From: Tetranychus cinnabarinus
Lineage: Eukaryota > Arthropoda > Arachnida > Trombidiformes > Tetranychidae
Reading direction: 5' to 3'
DNA: 64,000 nucleotides
NCBI GenBank assembly: GCA_022266195.1
Contig: WHVY01000004.1
Coordinates: 8,759,501 to 8,823,500 of the forward strand
Translations under genes and position numbers: made by a program
Shown here: one piece after another, positions 52,001-62,267 of the stretch
Layout of the letters: each line of letters opens with the position of its first letter
Numbering within the stretch: position 1 is the first letter of the stretch
The notes under the pieces: generated by a model
Databases searched by the model: none
What the model was told of the DNA's origin: nothing
What the model saw: the letters and a program-made list of their open reading frames with translations, nothing else

Positions 52001-52443
52001 CTTTTTTTCTCTCTCAAAAAGCTCGATAACTCGCTCTAACCTCACTCGATTGTTATCTTAAACCAGAGCATTTGTTGCTTTTTTAATGGATTGTTTACTG
52101 TCATTTGAATGTGAGCTGTGATTTGATAAAAAAACTGATATCTAATTTTGTTAAAAGCTGCAATCTTTTAAATTCTTCCTTTTCGACATCATCCTCTAAT
52201 CGTCATTTTTTTGTTTTAAATTTATCTTTTTTTAGTGTCTATTTTGTGTAAAAAAACTGTTGCTATATCAATCTGAATCAATTGGCAATAAACGACCATT
52301 CAAAACAGTTTAACTGTGAGGACCATTTCAAATCATCATTATACATCTTGTTCATCATCAAACATCTTGCCTGTTAATTTATCCATATAAATCTATTGTT
52401 CATCAACTTGTCTTTCAACCCATTAAATTAAATTATTAAAACA
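49002..52443. other. Intergenic between divergent TMEM41A-like and hydrolase genes
   Basis: Presumably contains both promoters and 5' UTRs. There is a pyrimidine-rich stretch at about 51790-52010. No additional coding exon was supported. Confidence 0.4.
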
Positions 52444-55400
52444 ATGAAGGATTCACCGGAAATTAGTGAAATTTGTAGCGAAAATGTTCTCAGGATTCAA
52501 GTAGAAACGTGTTCTTCTCTCTATGAAAAATGGAAAGATGAGAAAAGCTGGTTTCACAATGTACCTCGAAAAGGTATCTCAACAGAAGTTGAATATATCG
52601 ATACTCGACCAGATGCTGGTAACACATTGCCGGTTGTATTATGTTTACATGGTGCGCCTGGTTCCCACCAAGACTTTTCACTGCTCCGATCACGACTTAT
52701 TAGTTATCCTATTCGTATTATTTGTCCAAATTTTCCAAGTAAGTCACTTACCATTCATTGTTATTTCCAGTGTTCATGTTTTATCCAATCTCTTAATAAC
52801 TTCTCTATTTTTCTCTTTCTTCATTCTATAGCATATTCCTTGACCAAGACGAAAAAGTTTGGACATTATGCAGAGGAAAAGGCAGAATATATCTTAGACT
52901 TTCTCAAAGCTCTTGAATTGACAAGAGTTGATATGCTTATTGGCCATTCATCGTCAATCTATCCCTCAGTAATCATTCTTGATTCAGAATATGGATCAAC
53001 ACTTAAATCTCTTGTATTCCTTAATCCTTGCGGCCATCGACGGATCCAAGCAATGAAATATCCAATATTGGATAAAACATCAGCCTACTTCTATCAATAT
53101 AAATTTTTCCGTTTCTTTATCAAACATCTTGGTAAACCTGTTCTTGTTATTACTAGTAAGTTTACTCTACGGTTATATCTTAATTGTAATCAATGCCACC
53201 ATACTAACCTTTCTTTTTCTTATTTTTCCAAAGAATGTCCAGTAAAGTTAGAAAATATGGATAATTTATTCTTATCTGTAACCACAGTTAACCACAGTCA
53301 TTATAAAAGAGTAAGTATGCTTTGATTACACTATTCAATTCCATGAGCACAAAGGATAAATGATTCTTTAGATTATCAATTTTACATAAGTTTCAAATGG
53401 TTAATGAAACATTGAAGCATTTGAAAGATCCTGTTCAAAGTCATCAATTATTTTGGCATAACATCTCTCCATTGCTTTCACTTCTGATGCAAGATCCCCA
53501 TAGCTTCCAATCTAGACTTTAAATCAGGTTTACAGTTTTACAAGGCGCCAAGGTTTTATTTCAGAATTTTCTCGAAATAGCAATTTATTGAAAAATAAAC
53601 TGAAATGAAAACTTCCATAGCTTCTCAATAGGCTATGAAACAAGTTTAGTTCATTGACCTTAGTAATTGAATCCAGTTTTTTCATCTTTTACATAATTCC
53701 AACTATCCTGACGCCGATAAATTGTGCCATCAGTAATTTCACTAATCTATTTGTTTTTTAATTTCAATTTTTTTAGACGTTTTCTTAAAATTAGTTTCGG
53801 AAGTCAACTCAACAGCTAACCGAAGATATTTTATAATTACAAAAATAATCTTACCCAGTTGCTAATGATGTTTGCTCATCAAATTTCAATTGCTGATTAT
53901 CTCCAATGAAAATGATTTTATTTGTTTCACTAATGAAATTTGATGCAAATCAGTTTTTCTAAGAACCAGTTGGCAGAACAATTTAAATTGTCTGAGTTTT
54001 TCTGAGCAAATTTTGTGTCTGATTACAAAAATTAACTAATACAGCTTATTGTCCTTGAGTACTTTTGGGTTGACTTGCTGGAAAATCCCGTGACCCTGAT
54101 ACTGTATTTAATGTTATCCCAATCTAATACTTTTGAGATGTTCAACATGATTAGATTTATCAATATTTTGATTTCCTTTCTCAAAATCAGCTAAATTTAT
54201 CTTTAATTTCTGAACGAGTTAAGATTACGTTATTGCTTTCGCCTCGACTCATCTGCTCTGGTTTTAACAACGCAATTGAAAACCATGCATTTATTGCTTC
54301 TTGTCTGTCAATATCCTCGAGCATTTTTATATCACAAAAATGTTGTTTATTGTTAATCATTATAGATTTAATCAATCTTGACAGCTTCAGGAAATTAAAA
54401 TGCAAAATGGTATTTAGAAATCTTATTGTTTTCAGCCAAAAGGCCGAATCAGACGAAATAGCAAATTAATAATAACTTCAACCATTGAACTTTTCCATTC
54501 AGTCGATTCTGTATTTTGTTTAATTGAAAAAATGACTTTTTCGTTGGTTAATGTTATGTATTCAATTGTTGGCTTACAAGTTGTGCCAAAATTCACCAAT
54601 TTTTGTGTCTCGAATTTTCTGGACGACATTTATTGGTAAATTTTCTCGGTTAAATTATTCACAATTTCCTGATTGTGACAATTATTGATTTACTCCTGTT
54701 CATGTCCTTCTTTCGATTAATCGATAGTTAATATTTACTCTACGCTCTCGTTCAATATTGACTTTTGTGCGAGAAATGAAGAAAATTTACTCTCAATAAT
54801 TGTTTTTTGATAATTTCAATTTTTAGTCAACTGTTAATTTGTTTAATTTTCAAGAGATGTTTAATTGTCAATCATTTTCCTGTCTAATTGTTGAACTTTT
54901 TTCTCACATTTAATGTTAATTAATTGACGAAACAATATATTAAGTAATCAAGTTTGAAGTAGCGGCACTTTTTTGCATACATTATTAACCAGAAAGTGAT
55001 GAAATGTTCATTGATCCGTTCATCCCAAGCAATAAGCTTTACTAATCAATCAATCGAGCGAAAACAATTATTTCATTAATTGCTCATAATTTATCTTACT
55101 TTGTCTACCAAACATTGACTTTTTGAACTTTCAGAGTGCTTCTAGTTAAATATGCAACAATTTTTTGTGTAAATTTATTCAAGTTTATTTTAAATTGCAT
55201 TCTAATTTTGCCTGTTTAGTTATTGCAAACTAATGAGCTAATCAATGTCAATTATACAGAATAGGATATTATAATAGTTGATTGAAAAATATCATGAAAG
55301 CCAGTTGAATTGTATTAACTCGAATCCATTCAGATTTGTGTTTTCGCTCAAATTAGATTCAACTTTCCCTTTTCCTCACAAACAGGTCAAGTGTAATGCT

Positions 55401-56235
55401 AATTATTTGTTTGCTGACTACAACAAAATAGTTTGAGAGGATTTGAATAGTCTTATAACAATAGCTAATTTATTTAGACTCATCAGTTGGACCCAAGTTG
55501 ACCTTGGAATTGAATTACATTGTAAACTAATTTCAACAGTTTCCAGTTAAAATTAAGGTAAAAATGAATTCTTCCTCAAACTAATAAGTTTTACTCAAGT
55601 TGTTTTCCCGTAATACAATAATAATTGCTGCTTCAATCATTCAAAACTAGTTTAGATAAAGATACATTAATCTTTCCTCAAGTTCATCATTCCTTTCACT
55701 CTTGTTGCTTGATTAACACTCATGGTTCTTCGTATCTTTGCCTATTCGATTTCCGTTTATTGACCAATTTTATCACATGATAATTATAATTAGTAGACTG
55801 GCTGCTATTTCACTTTATGTAATCATTTAACAATGCTCATTGCCTTTGTTACTCTCTAACTTTACTTGTATATTCATTGTATAATCTGATTTATTTTTCT
55901 TCTTTTTCTATTAGCTTTCGGAAAAATTGGAAAAGTTGAAAGCCAACAAGGAAATCGCAAAGATGTTGATTTTCGCTGAAAATGATAAGCTTATACAAAA
56001 GGAAATATTCTATGAAATGGCTAAAATGCTGGGAATCGAATCGGATAATATTGAAGTATACGATCACAATGGACTTCAACAAAAGTCCTCAATGGACAGT
56101 GGATATCCAAAAGGCATTGCACTTCAAGATGGAGGACATTATGCTTTCCTTAGTCATTCAAAGATTGTTAATAATGCTATTGCTGAGATGGTTGAAAATG
56201 TTTTGCTATTAGCCAATGAACATGAATCTAGATAA
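52444..56235 (+). CDS. Alpha/beta-hydrolase fold protein, 4 exons, 338 residues
   Basis: Model: 52444-52738, 52832-53155, 53234-53310, 55915-56235; all GT-AG with phases 1, 1, 0, total 1017 bases. The fold motifs are all present: oxyanion-hole loop LHGAPGS (residues 68-74), nucleophile elbow GHSSS with Ser138, acid in IFAENDKLI (Asp256) and catalytic His307 in GGHYAF. The order and spacing fit a serine hydrolase. The elbow ends in Ser where Gly is usual. There is no signal peptide, so it is likely cytosolic. It resembles the metazoan alpha/beta-hydrolase group first described in nematodes (DUF1057-type), whose substrate is not established. Two introns are short and the third is 2.6 kb. The start is the first ATG of a well-formed coding exon. 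The next gene converges from the right. Confidence 0.9.
53311..55914 (+). other. 2.6-kb third intron of the hydrolase gene
   Basis: No nested gene was seen. It contains a 37-base sequence (55203-55239) repeated exactly at 63241-63277. Confidence 0.6.
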
Positions 56236-56411
56236 TTCTTAATTTAAATTCTTTAATTTTCAATGAAACCCGAATCATTATTTCGCGTTCATTCATCTAC
56301 ATTTACAATCAAAGTTGACTTGATACTCAATAAGAGTGAAACAAATCAACTTGCAAACGAAGATGGCATCACTAGGGACATAAAACAAATGAAATGATCA
56401 ATTGGCACACA

Positions 56412-56417
56412 AATAAA
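56412..56417 (+). terminator. Polyadenylation signal, hydrolase gene
   Basis: AATAAA about 175 bases after the TAA stop. Confidence 0.4.
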
Positions 56418-56536
56418 TTATCAAATTAATATAATTTATTGAAGGAATTTGATTGTACATTAAACACCGCGCAGATCAAAGTCTGCATAATAAGTGGATA
56501 TAAAGAATTCAAAAGTATCGCGTAAATGAAATATAA

Positions 56537-56542
56537 TTTATT
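56537..56542 (-). terminator. Polyadenylation signal, double-homeobox gene
   Basis: AATAAA on the minus strand, 12 bases past the stop, conserved in the inverted copy. A diverged repeat of this 3' region lies at about 56427-56460. Confidence 0.6.
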
Positions 56543-56554
56543 GAAAGTATTTTA

Positions 56555-57487
56555 TTATACATCGTTATAATTATTGATATAATCAATCAAAGTACTGGTA
56601 AAGTCCTCGAAAGGAGAAGTGAATGTTGGGGACGGTTCGAGTTCTATTGGGATATGAGATTCGTTTGATTCTGACTCAATTGGCATTAGAGGTTGATAAA
56701 AAAATAGTGATTCGAAGGAAATTGATTGTGCATCATTTGATTCCATTGGTGGTGATAGTGGCAGTGATGGTTGATACGTTGATGTTGGAGGTTCCGCTAT
56801 TGTTGGAGGTTGTGGATCCATTGATATCGCTGGTTGATAGGCAATTGTTGGTTGAGTTGGCGGTAGTGGTTGTTGGTAAAACACTGGTGGATATTGATCC
56901 ATTGATATCAGAGGTTGGTAGGCTATTGTTGGTTGAAGTGGAGGTGGCGGTGGTGGAGCTGAATTTTCCTTTCCGTAAGTCTTCTTGGCTTTGGTTCGAC
57001 GATTTTTAAACCAATTTGTGACAATCGCAGTAGTCAAATTCCATTTTACAGCAATTTCATCTTTCTGCCAATGTTCAGGATTTGGATGTTGACGGAAAGC
57101 TTCTTCTAAACCTTGTACTTGTTCTTTACTGAAAACATATCGCTCTTTTCGGGCTCGTTTATTTTTACCAAGCACATTAAGACTAACATGAATCTCGTTT
57201 CCATTTGGCACATCATATTTTTCACATGAGATCATTATGTTTTGTACTTGATTACACTTTGGTGACACAATTGAAGATGGTTTAGCTGGTTTACCTCTTG
57301 AACGGCGGTTCTTGAACCAAGTCTTGATTTCTTCAGCATCTTTTCCCAAGTCATGGGCGATTCTAAGTCTTTCATTATTATCTGGATCTTTACACGAAAT
57401 AAATTCCCTTTCTAAAAAATTCACCTCTTCTTTGGTGTAGACAGCTCGTGGCTTTCGTCGCCTTTGTTGTACTGTTGATGAGGACAT
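56555..57487 (-). CDS. Intronless double-homeobox transcription factor, both homeodomains Lys50
   Basis: A single 310-codon exon from ATG at 57487. Homeodomain 1 spans residues 10-69 and homeodomain 2 residues 112-171. Both align to the 60-residue canon without gaps: Arg5, Leu16, Phe20, Trp48, Phe49, Asn51 and Arg53 are all in place. Position 50 is Lys in both (WFKNRR), the class that prefers TAATCC-type sites in Bicoid, Otx and Goosecoid. Residues 176-260 are Pro/Tyr/Gln-rich with repeated YQP units. The C-terminus is acidic and hydrophobic (SPFEDFTSTLIDYINN), plausibly an activation domain. A strong TATA box lies 101-107 bases upstream. Architecture and intronless state recall mammalian DUX4, but DUX genes are known only from mammals, so convergent origin is more likely. 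It is the only intact copy in this window. Confidence 0.9.
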   Translation of the reverse strand: MSSSTVQQRRRKPRAVYTKEEVNFLEREFISCKDPDNNERLRIAHDLGKDAEEIKTWFKNRRSRGKPAKPSSIVSPKCNQVQNIMISCEKYDVPNGNEIHVSLNVLGKNKRARKERYVFSKEQVQGLEEAFRQHPNPEHWQKDEIAVKWNLTTAIVTNWFKNRRTKAKKTYGKENSAPPPPPPLQPTIAYQPLISMDQYPPVFYQQPLPPTQPTIAYQPAISMDPQPPTIAEPPTSTYQPSLPLSPPMESNDAQSISFESLFFYQPLMPIESESNESHIPIELEPSPTFTSPFEDFTSTLIDYINNYNDV

Positions 57488-57587
57488 GATGATGATGACA
57501 CTTGAACAAAATATAATCTAAATGATTGAAGGAATGAAACAGTGAAAGTCTTGACGTTAAATGAAGTCTCCTTTCGAAACTCGGCCC

Positions 57588-57594
57588 TTTTATA
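57588..57594 (-). promoter_or_regulatory. TATA box of the double-homeobox gene
   Basis: GGTATAAAAGGGCC on the minus strand, 101-107 bases before the ATG, predicting a start of transcription near 57560. The surrounding ~340 bases are conserved in the inverted copy. Confidence 0.8.
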
Positions 57595-57936
57595 CCGCCC
57601 CTCACCCTCAGGTCGAAGTTGAATCAAACAGCGAATCAAAAAGGTCAACGCCTTTTCCATTATCAAACCTCAACAGTAATCCTAATCCTTTTCTATGTTT
57701 TTTAGGCATTTTAATTACTCGATAATAGCCTCTGGTCATAATATTCTTTACTTTTTTATTAATAATTGAAGCTCGTTTTTTAAGCATTTTAAACTTCTTA
57801 TCTCGAAATTACTAAAAAACGAAACAAAAAACACGAAACGGAATCTTCAGAATATTCGTTAAAAAGACACCTAAATTAACATGAGATTCAATTTGGATTG
57901 ATTTAAACATTGTTTTTTATTATTATTAAACATTAT

Positions 57937-58314
57937 TCCTATCAACCTCTGATATCATTTGATCAATATCCACCAGTGTCCTACCAACAACCGCCACCGC
58001 CAACTCAACCTCCAATTGCCTATCAACCAGCGATATCAATGGATCCACAACCTCCAACAATAGCGGAACCTCCAACATCAACGTATCAACCATCACTGCC
58101 ACCATCACCACCAATGGAATCAAATGATGCACAATCAATTTCCTTCGAATCACTATTTTTTTATCAACCTCTAATGCCAATTGAGCCAGAATCAAACGAA
58201 TCTCATATCCCAATAGAACTCGAACCGTCCCCAACATTCACTTCTCCTTTCGAGGACTTTACCACTAGTTTGATTGATTATATCAATAATTATAAAGATT
58301 TGGATAGATGTTAA
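57937..58314 (+). pseudogene. Homeobox-gene remnant 3: C-terminal domain only
   Basis: Starts abruptly at CCTATCAACCTCTG and runs in frame through the Pro-rich repeats and the FEDFTTSLIDYINNY end, then diverges into a different tail (KDLDRC). Both homeodomains and the promoter are absent. It is closer to the 61-62 kb copy than to the intact gene (SFDQYPPVSYQQ). Sequence at 58488-58600 also matches 62519-62735, so it derives from a larger duplicated block. Confidence 0.85.
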
Positions 58315-58319
58315 TGTTC

Positions 58320-58847
58320 ATGTTTTCATATAATACATGTAACATCATGAATTTATTAACTTTATGAGCAGAAAAACTCATCGTCATAGTCTATTGTTTA
58401 ACATTATTATTGGTCTGTCATGTTGACCATTTCAAGTGAACAAGACAGGTTAATCGAACTGTTAATATGCCAACATTGACAAATTGATTGGACCATCTTA
58501 ATACATCAACAAACAAAAACACACTTTACTTTACACTGATGGTGGTTGACTTTTAAAGTACATAATCCTAACTAGATCGTGAATTGTTCTGGATAACGAT
58601 ATTTCACTGTTTCAAGTTCATAATCATTGTAGGAGAAAATCTGAACTTATACAGCAGCTGCGAGGAGCTACGAGAAAAAAAACGATGCAACTGATTAGTC
58701 GCCAACTTTTTCCCAACAGGTTATTCAAATTGACAAGGAAATTACTCGGGTCAATTACATTTTTTATTTTTCTCTAAAATGTATGGCACAAAAGGAAGAA
58801 AAAAAGCAGATTTATCATGATCTGAAAACCTAGGAAGTAGATAATGA
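58320..58847. other. Duplicated non-coding sequence downstream of remnant 3
   Basis: 58488-58600 aligns with 62519-62735, with internal gaps. No gene was seen. Confidence 0.6.
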
Positions 58848-59084
58848 CTACAGAGTAATGCAAATGTAACGGCTAGCAAAAAAGATTCCACAGATAATCG
58901 CAAATACAAGCCATGTCTTTTTGTTCATCAAAATAGAATGTAAATTTACTCGAATGATATCAGAGAAATCAATTTTGAGATCAGCAGTGTATATATCTGT
59001 ATCATCCAATTCGTCTGGTGTTAAAGATTTGAGCCAAAAGCAGCTGAGAACAGCAAGAATTGACAAGACCAGTACTGGAAACAT
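58848..59084 (-). pseudogene. SLC44 (choline transporter-like) N-terminal fragment
   Basis: A 78-codon frame with a hydrophobic start (PVLVLSILAVLSCFW), an acidic extracellular loop, then NKKTWLVFAIICGIFFASRY. The pattern of helix, loop, ETWL/KTWL, helix matches the region after TM1 of SLC44/CTL proteins, which carry choline and related amines at membranes. In a normal SLC44 gene this part precedes the exons at 59.5-60.0 kb, but here it lies downstream of them, so it belongs to a second, broken copy. A matching remnant occurs at 60361-60410. Confidence 0.6.
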
Positions 59085-59264
59085 TGAAAACTAAACCATT
59101 ATACCAGCTAGGGCTTGTGCTAGAGTGCTCTAAAAAATGCTAATCTAAGAACTTGTAGAACAATCGAAAAGGCATTTGAATCGCCCAAATTAACATTAGG
59201 AGAAAGCTTAGCAGAATCTGGTTAATGAAGAAATATAATACATCGTATTCAATTTTATGAATCC

Positions 59265-59417
59265 TGTAAACCGCCACCGACAACATTACTGAAACCTGTA
59301 ATATCGAGGGATCGATCACTAATTCTACATCAACCTCTAATCCCAATAGAATCGCAAATGTCTCCAACATCCACTTCATCTTATACAGACTTTTCTCATT
59401 GTATAATGAAATCCTAA
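59265..59417 (+). pseudogene. Homeobox-gene remnant 4: diverged C-terminal fragment
   Basis: 51 in-frame codons including LILHQPLIPIESQ and MSPTSTSSYTDFSHCIM, followed by TAA. This aligns with the FFYQPLMPIES, SPTFTSPFEDF and terminal region of the intact gene, but with many substitutions, marking an older duplication. It lies antisense within the SLC44 fragment area. Confidence 0.7.
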
Positions 59418-59507
59418 ATAATTAATGTAAAATCAAATCTTTTCAATCAATTATATTCCACCAGAACCCAAGTATAATTTTTATCAGGAGTTTTGAAATA
59501 AGTTAGA

Positions 59508-59988
59508 TCATAACCGTAAAGTAAAGTAAAAAAATGTTGCTAGACCCATAAATGCTGTGACCACAAGCTTTCCAATCATAAGTAAGTAATCAGCAACCTT
59601 GTCTAAAACGGCAAATCTGGAAAAGAGAAACACACGATTGGTAATTGCATGCAAAGAAAATTGTCATGGCAAATTAATTTACCTGACAACATTCCTAACA
59701 AGTCAACATTCGTAAGTAACAAGAAGAATGCTTCTTTAGCAGCAGGCAGAAAAGATTGTCCATGAACAGCTATCATAATATAAGCATTGGTATTCAAAAA
59801 ACGCATGAACTTTTCCAGCATCCAGAAACAGCAACGACAGGTCCTTTGAATAAGAAATGAAATAATTACAAATTTGAACAAAACAGCTACAAACTGTTCT
59901 TACTTACCACATAATCGCTTTGGCGAAAGCATTATCAGTGTACATTTTACACTTCTCGTAAACATATTCAATAGCAAATCTAATCACC
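59508..59988 (-). pseudogene. SLC44 (choline transporter-like) gene fragment, three exons
   Basis: Exons at 59988-59908 (VIRFAIEYVYEKCKMYTDN), 59843-59683 (CRCCFWMLEKFMRFLNTNAY, then IMIAVHGQSF, AKEAFFLL) and 59616-59508 (FAVLDKVADYLLMIGKLV). These match consecutive parts of the conserved SLC44 C-terminal half, around CCFWCLEKF, NAYIMIAI and VLDKVTDFLL. The first junction joins in phase. The second does not: exon 2 leaves phase 1, and the exon 3 family frame needs phase 2, giving a TAG otherwise. The usual last exon was not found. It is most likely a truncated pseudogene. Confidence 0.75.
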
Positions 59989-60002
59989 CTGAATATGGCT
60001 AA

Positions 60003-60290
60003 CAAGGGAAGGTTCTCAGATCGCAAAGTCAGATTTTTTTCAAATTTATTATTCATCATTATTATAATGCATATGAATATACGGAAACACAAAATGATTG
60101 AAACTTAAATTTTTTGTACAGTAGGAACATATGATGAAACATGATCTTAACATAAATTTGATTTTGCTTTGTGATGAAACTATTGAGTTGCTGATCAAAT
60201 GCTCGGGTATGCTTGTTATTTCAGCAATAAGCTATGAATTTACCAAGTTTGGAAAAAAATATGACTTTGCGATTTGAGAACCTTCCCTTT
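60003..60290. mobile_element. 288-bp MITE, CAAGGG-type termini, TAA target duplication
   Basis: Terminal inverted repeats of about 39 bases (60003-60041 and 60252-60290) differ at about three positions. TAA flanks both ends (60000-60002, 60291-60293). The outer bases CAAGGGAA match the 27-kb element although the interiors differ, suggesting mobilisation by the same transposase. It sits in the intron immediately before the SLC44 exon at 59988, close to its acceptor. Confidence 0.85.
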
Positions 60291-60360
60291 TAAGATTAAC
60301 GATTTGAAGAAAATGTTTTAAAGCTCTGTTTCAATGAAAGAAGGTTCATTTATCAAGTGA

Positions 60361-60440
60361 CAGCAAGAGTTGACAAGACCAGTACTGGAAACATTGATAA
60401 GCAAACCATTGGAACGACTAGGACTTGGAGTAGGAGAATC
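60361..60440 (-). pseudogene. Short SLC44 exon remnant
   Basis: About 80 bases align directly with 59051-59130, including the coding segment FPVLVLS-LAV, but a stop and divergence follow. It is in the right position to be the N-terminal exon of the fragment at 59.5-60.0 kb. Confidence 0.55.
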
Positions 60441-60554
60441 CAAACGAATGAGATAATCACAGCAATAGTAAATGCATAATCTATACATAATGTTACAATA
60501 TTTAAAGTCAAACCATGAAATTTTTGGTAAAGATTGTTGCCGAAATAAAAAGAT

Positions 60555-60750
60555 TATAAGAAACATTTTAACACAGCCTGAAAGCCATGATTAAGCTAAA
60601 TTCACGAAAAAAGTTAGCACATTTTCGAAACTAAGGTTACTAAGAAATTAGCGTTTAAACACGGTGAGGGGAAATTTTTTGGTTTTCAGGTTAGGAGTTT
60701 ATTGTATTAGGAGAGTATGTAAAACTGTCTTTCAAGTAAAGAGTTGCAAC
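60555..60750. repeat. Segment repeated in inverted orientation at 63.58-63.82 kb
   Basis: Shares blocks such as GAAAGCCATGATTAA, AGAAATTAGCGTT and GTAAAACTGTCTTTC in the same order on the opposite strand. Confidence 0.75.
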
Positions 60751-61385
60751 CTTATGAACTTTTAGGGACATACAACTGTAACTGGAACTATTTGTGTAAC
60801 TAAAAAATTTTCTTGTTTAGGGTTTCATTAAAATGACTTTCAAAGCTCAAATTTATATTTCCTTTTTTCAGGTGTAGAACCAGATTCTAATTTATTTCTA
60901 GGTCTCTTCGTTGATGATGATTTTTACGATGGTTGTTGATCAAGAATAAACTGTATGGATTAAAATACAATTGACTTGGAAACTTCTTCAACATTTAGAA
61001 ACGAATGTAATTAAATCTTGGTTACGAGAAAGTGGATGGACATTAAAAGCATAAGAAGCAAAGTATAAAAATCACTGTGAAAAATATCATGGAACCTCAT
61101 GTTAATTTAGGTATCTTTTTACCAAATATTTGGAAAATTCCGTTACCTTTTTTGTTTCGTTTTTTAGTAATTTCGAGATAAGAAGTTTAAAGTGCTTAAA
61201 AAACGAGGCTTCAATTATTAATAAAAAAGTAAAGATGATTATGACCAGAGGCTATTATCGAGTAATTAAAATACCTAAAAAACATAGAAAAGGATTAGGA
61301 TCACTGTTGAGTTTTGATAATGGAAAAGGCGTTGACCTTTTTGATTCGCTGTTTGATTCAACTTCGACCTGAGGGTGAGGGGCGG

Positions 61386-61392
61386 TATAAAA
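61386..61392 (+). promoter_or_regulatory. TATA box of homeobox copy 2
   Basis: Same GGTATAAAAGGGCC context as the intact gene, 107 bases before the original ATG (61493-61495). Confidence 0.75.
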
Positions 61393-61492
61393 GGGCCGAG
61401 TTTCGAAAGGAGACTTCATTTAACGTCAAGACTTTCACTGTTTCATTCCTTCAATCATTTAGATTATATTTTGTTCAAGTGTCATCATCATC

Positions 61493-62267
61493 ATGTCCTC
61501 ATCAACAGTACAACAAAGGTAAACCAGCTAAACCATCTTCAATTGTGTCACCAAAGTGTAATCAAGTTCAGAACATAATGATCTCATGTGAAAAATATGA
61601 TGTGCCAAATGGAAACGAGATTCATGTTAGTCTTAATGTGCTTGGTAAAAATAAACGAGCCCGAAAAGAGCGATATGTTTTCAGTAAAGAACAAGTACAA
61701 GGTTTAGAAGAAGCTTTCCGTCAACATCCAAATCCTGAACATTGGCAGAAAGATGAAATTGCTGTAAAATGGAATTTGACTACTGCGATTGTCACAAATT
61801 GGTTTAAAAATCGTCGAACCAAAGCCAAGAAGACTTACGGAAAAGAGAATTCAGCTCCTCCACCACCGCCACCGCCACCTCCACCTCAACCAACATTTGC
61901 CTATCAACCTCTGATATCATTTGATCAATATCCACCAGTGTCCTACCAACAACCGCCACCGCCAACTCAACCTCCAATTGCCTATCAACCAGCGATATCA
62001 ATGGATCCACAACCTCCAACAATAGCGGAACCTCCAACATCAACGTATCAACCATCACTGCCACTATCACCACCAATGGAATCAAATGATGAACAATCAA
62101 TTTCCTTCGAATCACTATTTTTTTATCAACCTCTAATGCCAATTGAGTCAGAATCAAACGAATCTCATATCCCAATAGAACTCGAACCGTCCCCAACATT
62201 CACTTCTCCTTTCGAGGACTTCACCACTAGTTTGATTGATTATATCAATAATTATAACGATGTATAA
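61493..62267 (+). pseudogene. Homeobox copy 2: homeodomain 1 deleted, homeodomain 2 intact
   Basis: From the original ATG only nine residues (MSSSTVQQR) are encoded before TAA at 61520-61522. Exactly 167 bases of homeodomain 1 are missing relative to the intact gene, with AGG at both breakpoints. The deletion is out of frame. The remaining gene is open in its proper frame from the junction to TAA at 62265-62267 and encodes homeodomain 2 (61659-61838, Lys50 kept), a longer poly-Pro run and the C-terminal domain. The first downstream in-frame ATG is at 61578, which could give a 229-residue single-homeodomain protein. The longer open frame extending 5' to 61314 runs through the TATA box and is probably not real coding. 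It is either a pseudogene or a source of a competing single-homeodomain factor. Confidence 0.85.

Noticed and set aside
56623..57009. Plus-strand 128-codon ORF, and similar ORFs at 57926-58237 and 61804-62199
   Set aside because: They are antisense to the Pro-rich repeats of the homeobox gene copies; their Val/Leu-rich repetitive sequence is the shadow of Pro codons.
59140..59379. Minus-strand 79-codon hydrophobic ORF
   Set aside because: It is antisense to the fourth homeobox remnant and does not match SLC44.
61314..61492. Long 5' extension of the frame in homeobox copy 2
   Set aside because: It runs through the TATA box and predicted 5' UTR, which match non-coding promoter sequence of the intact gene.
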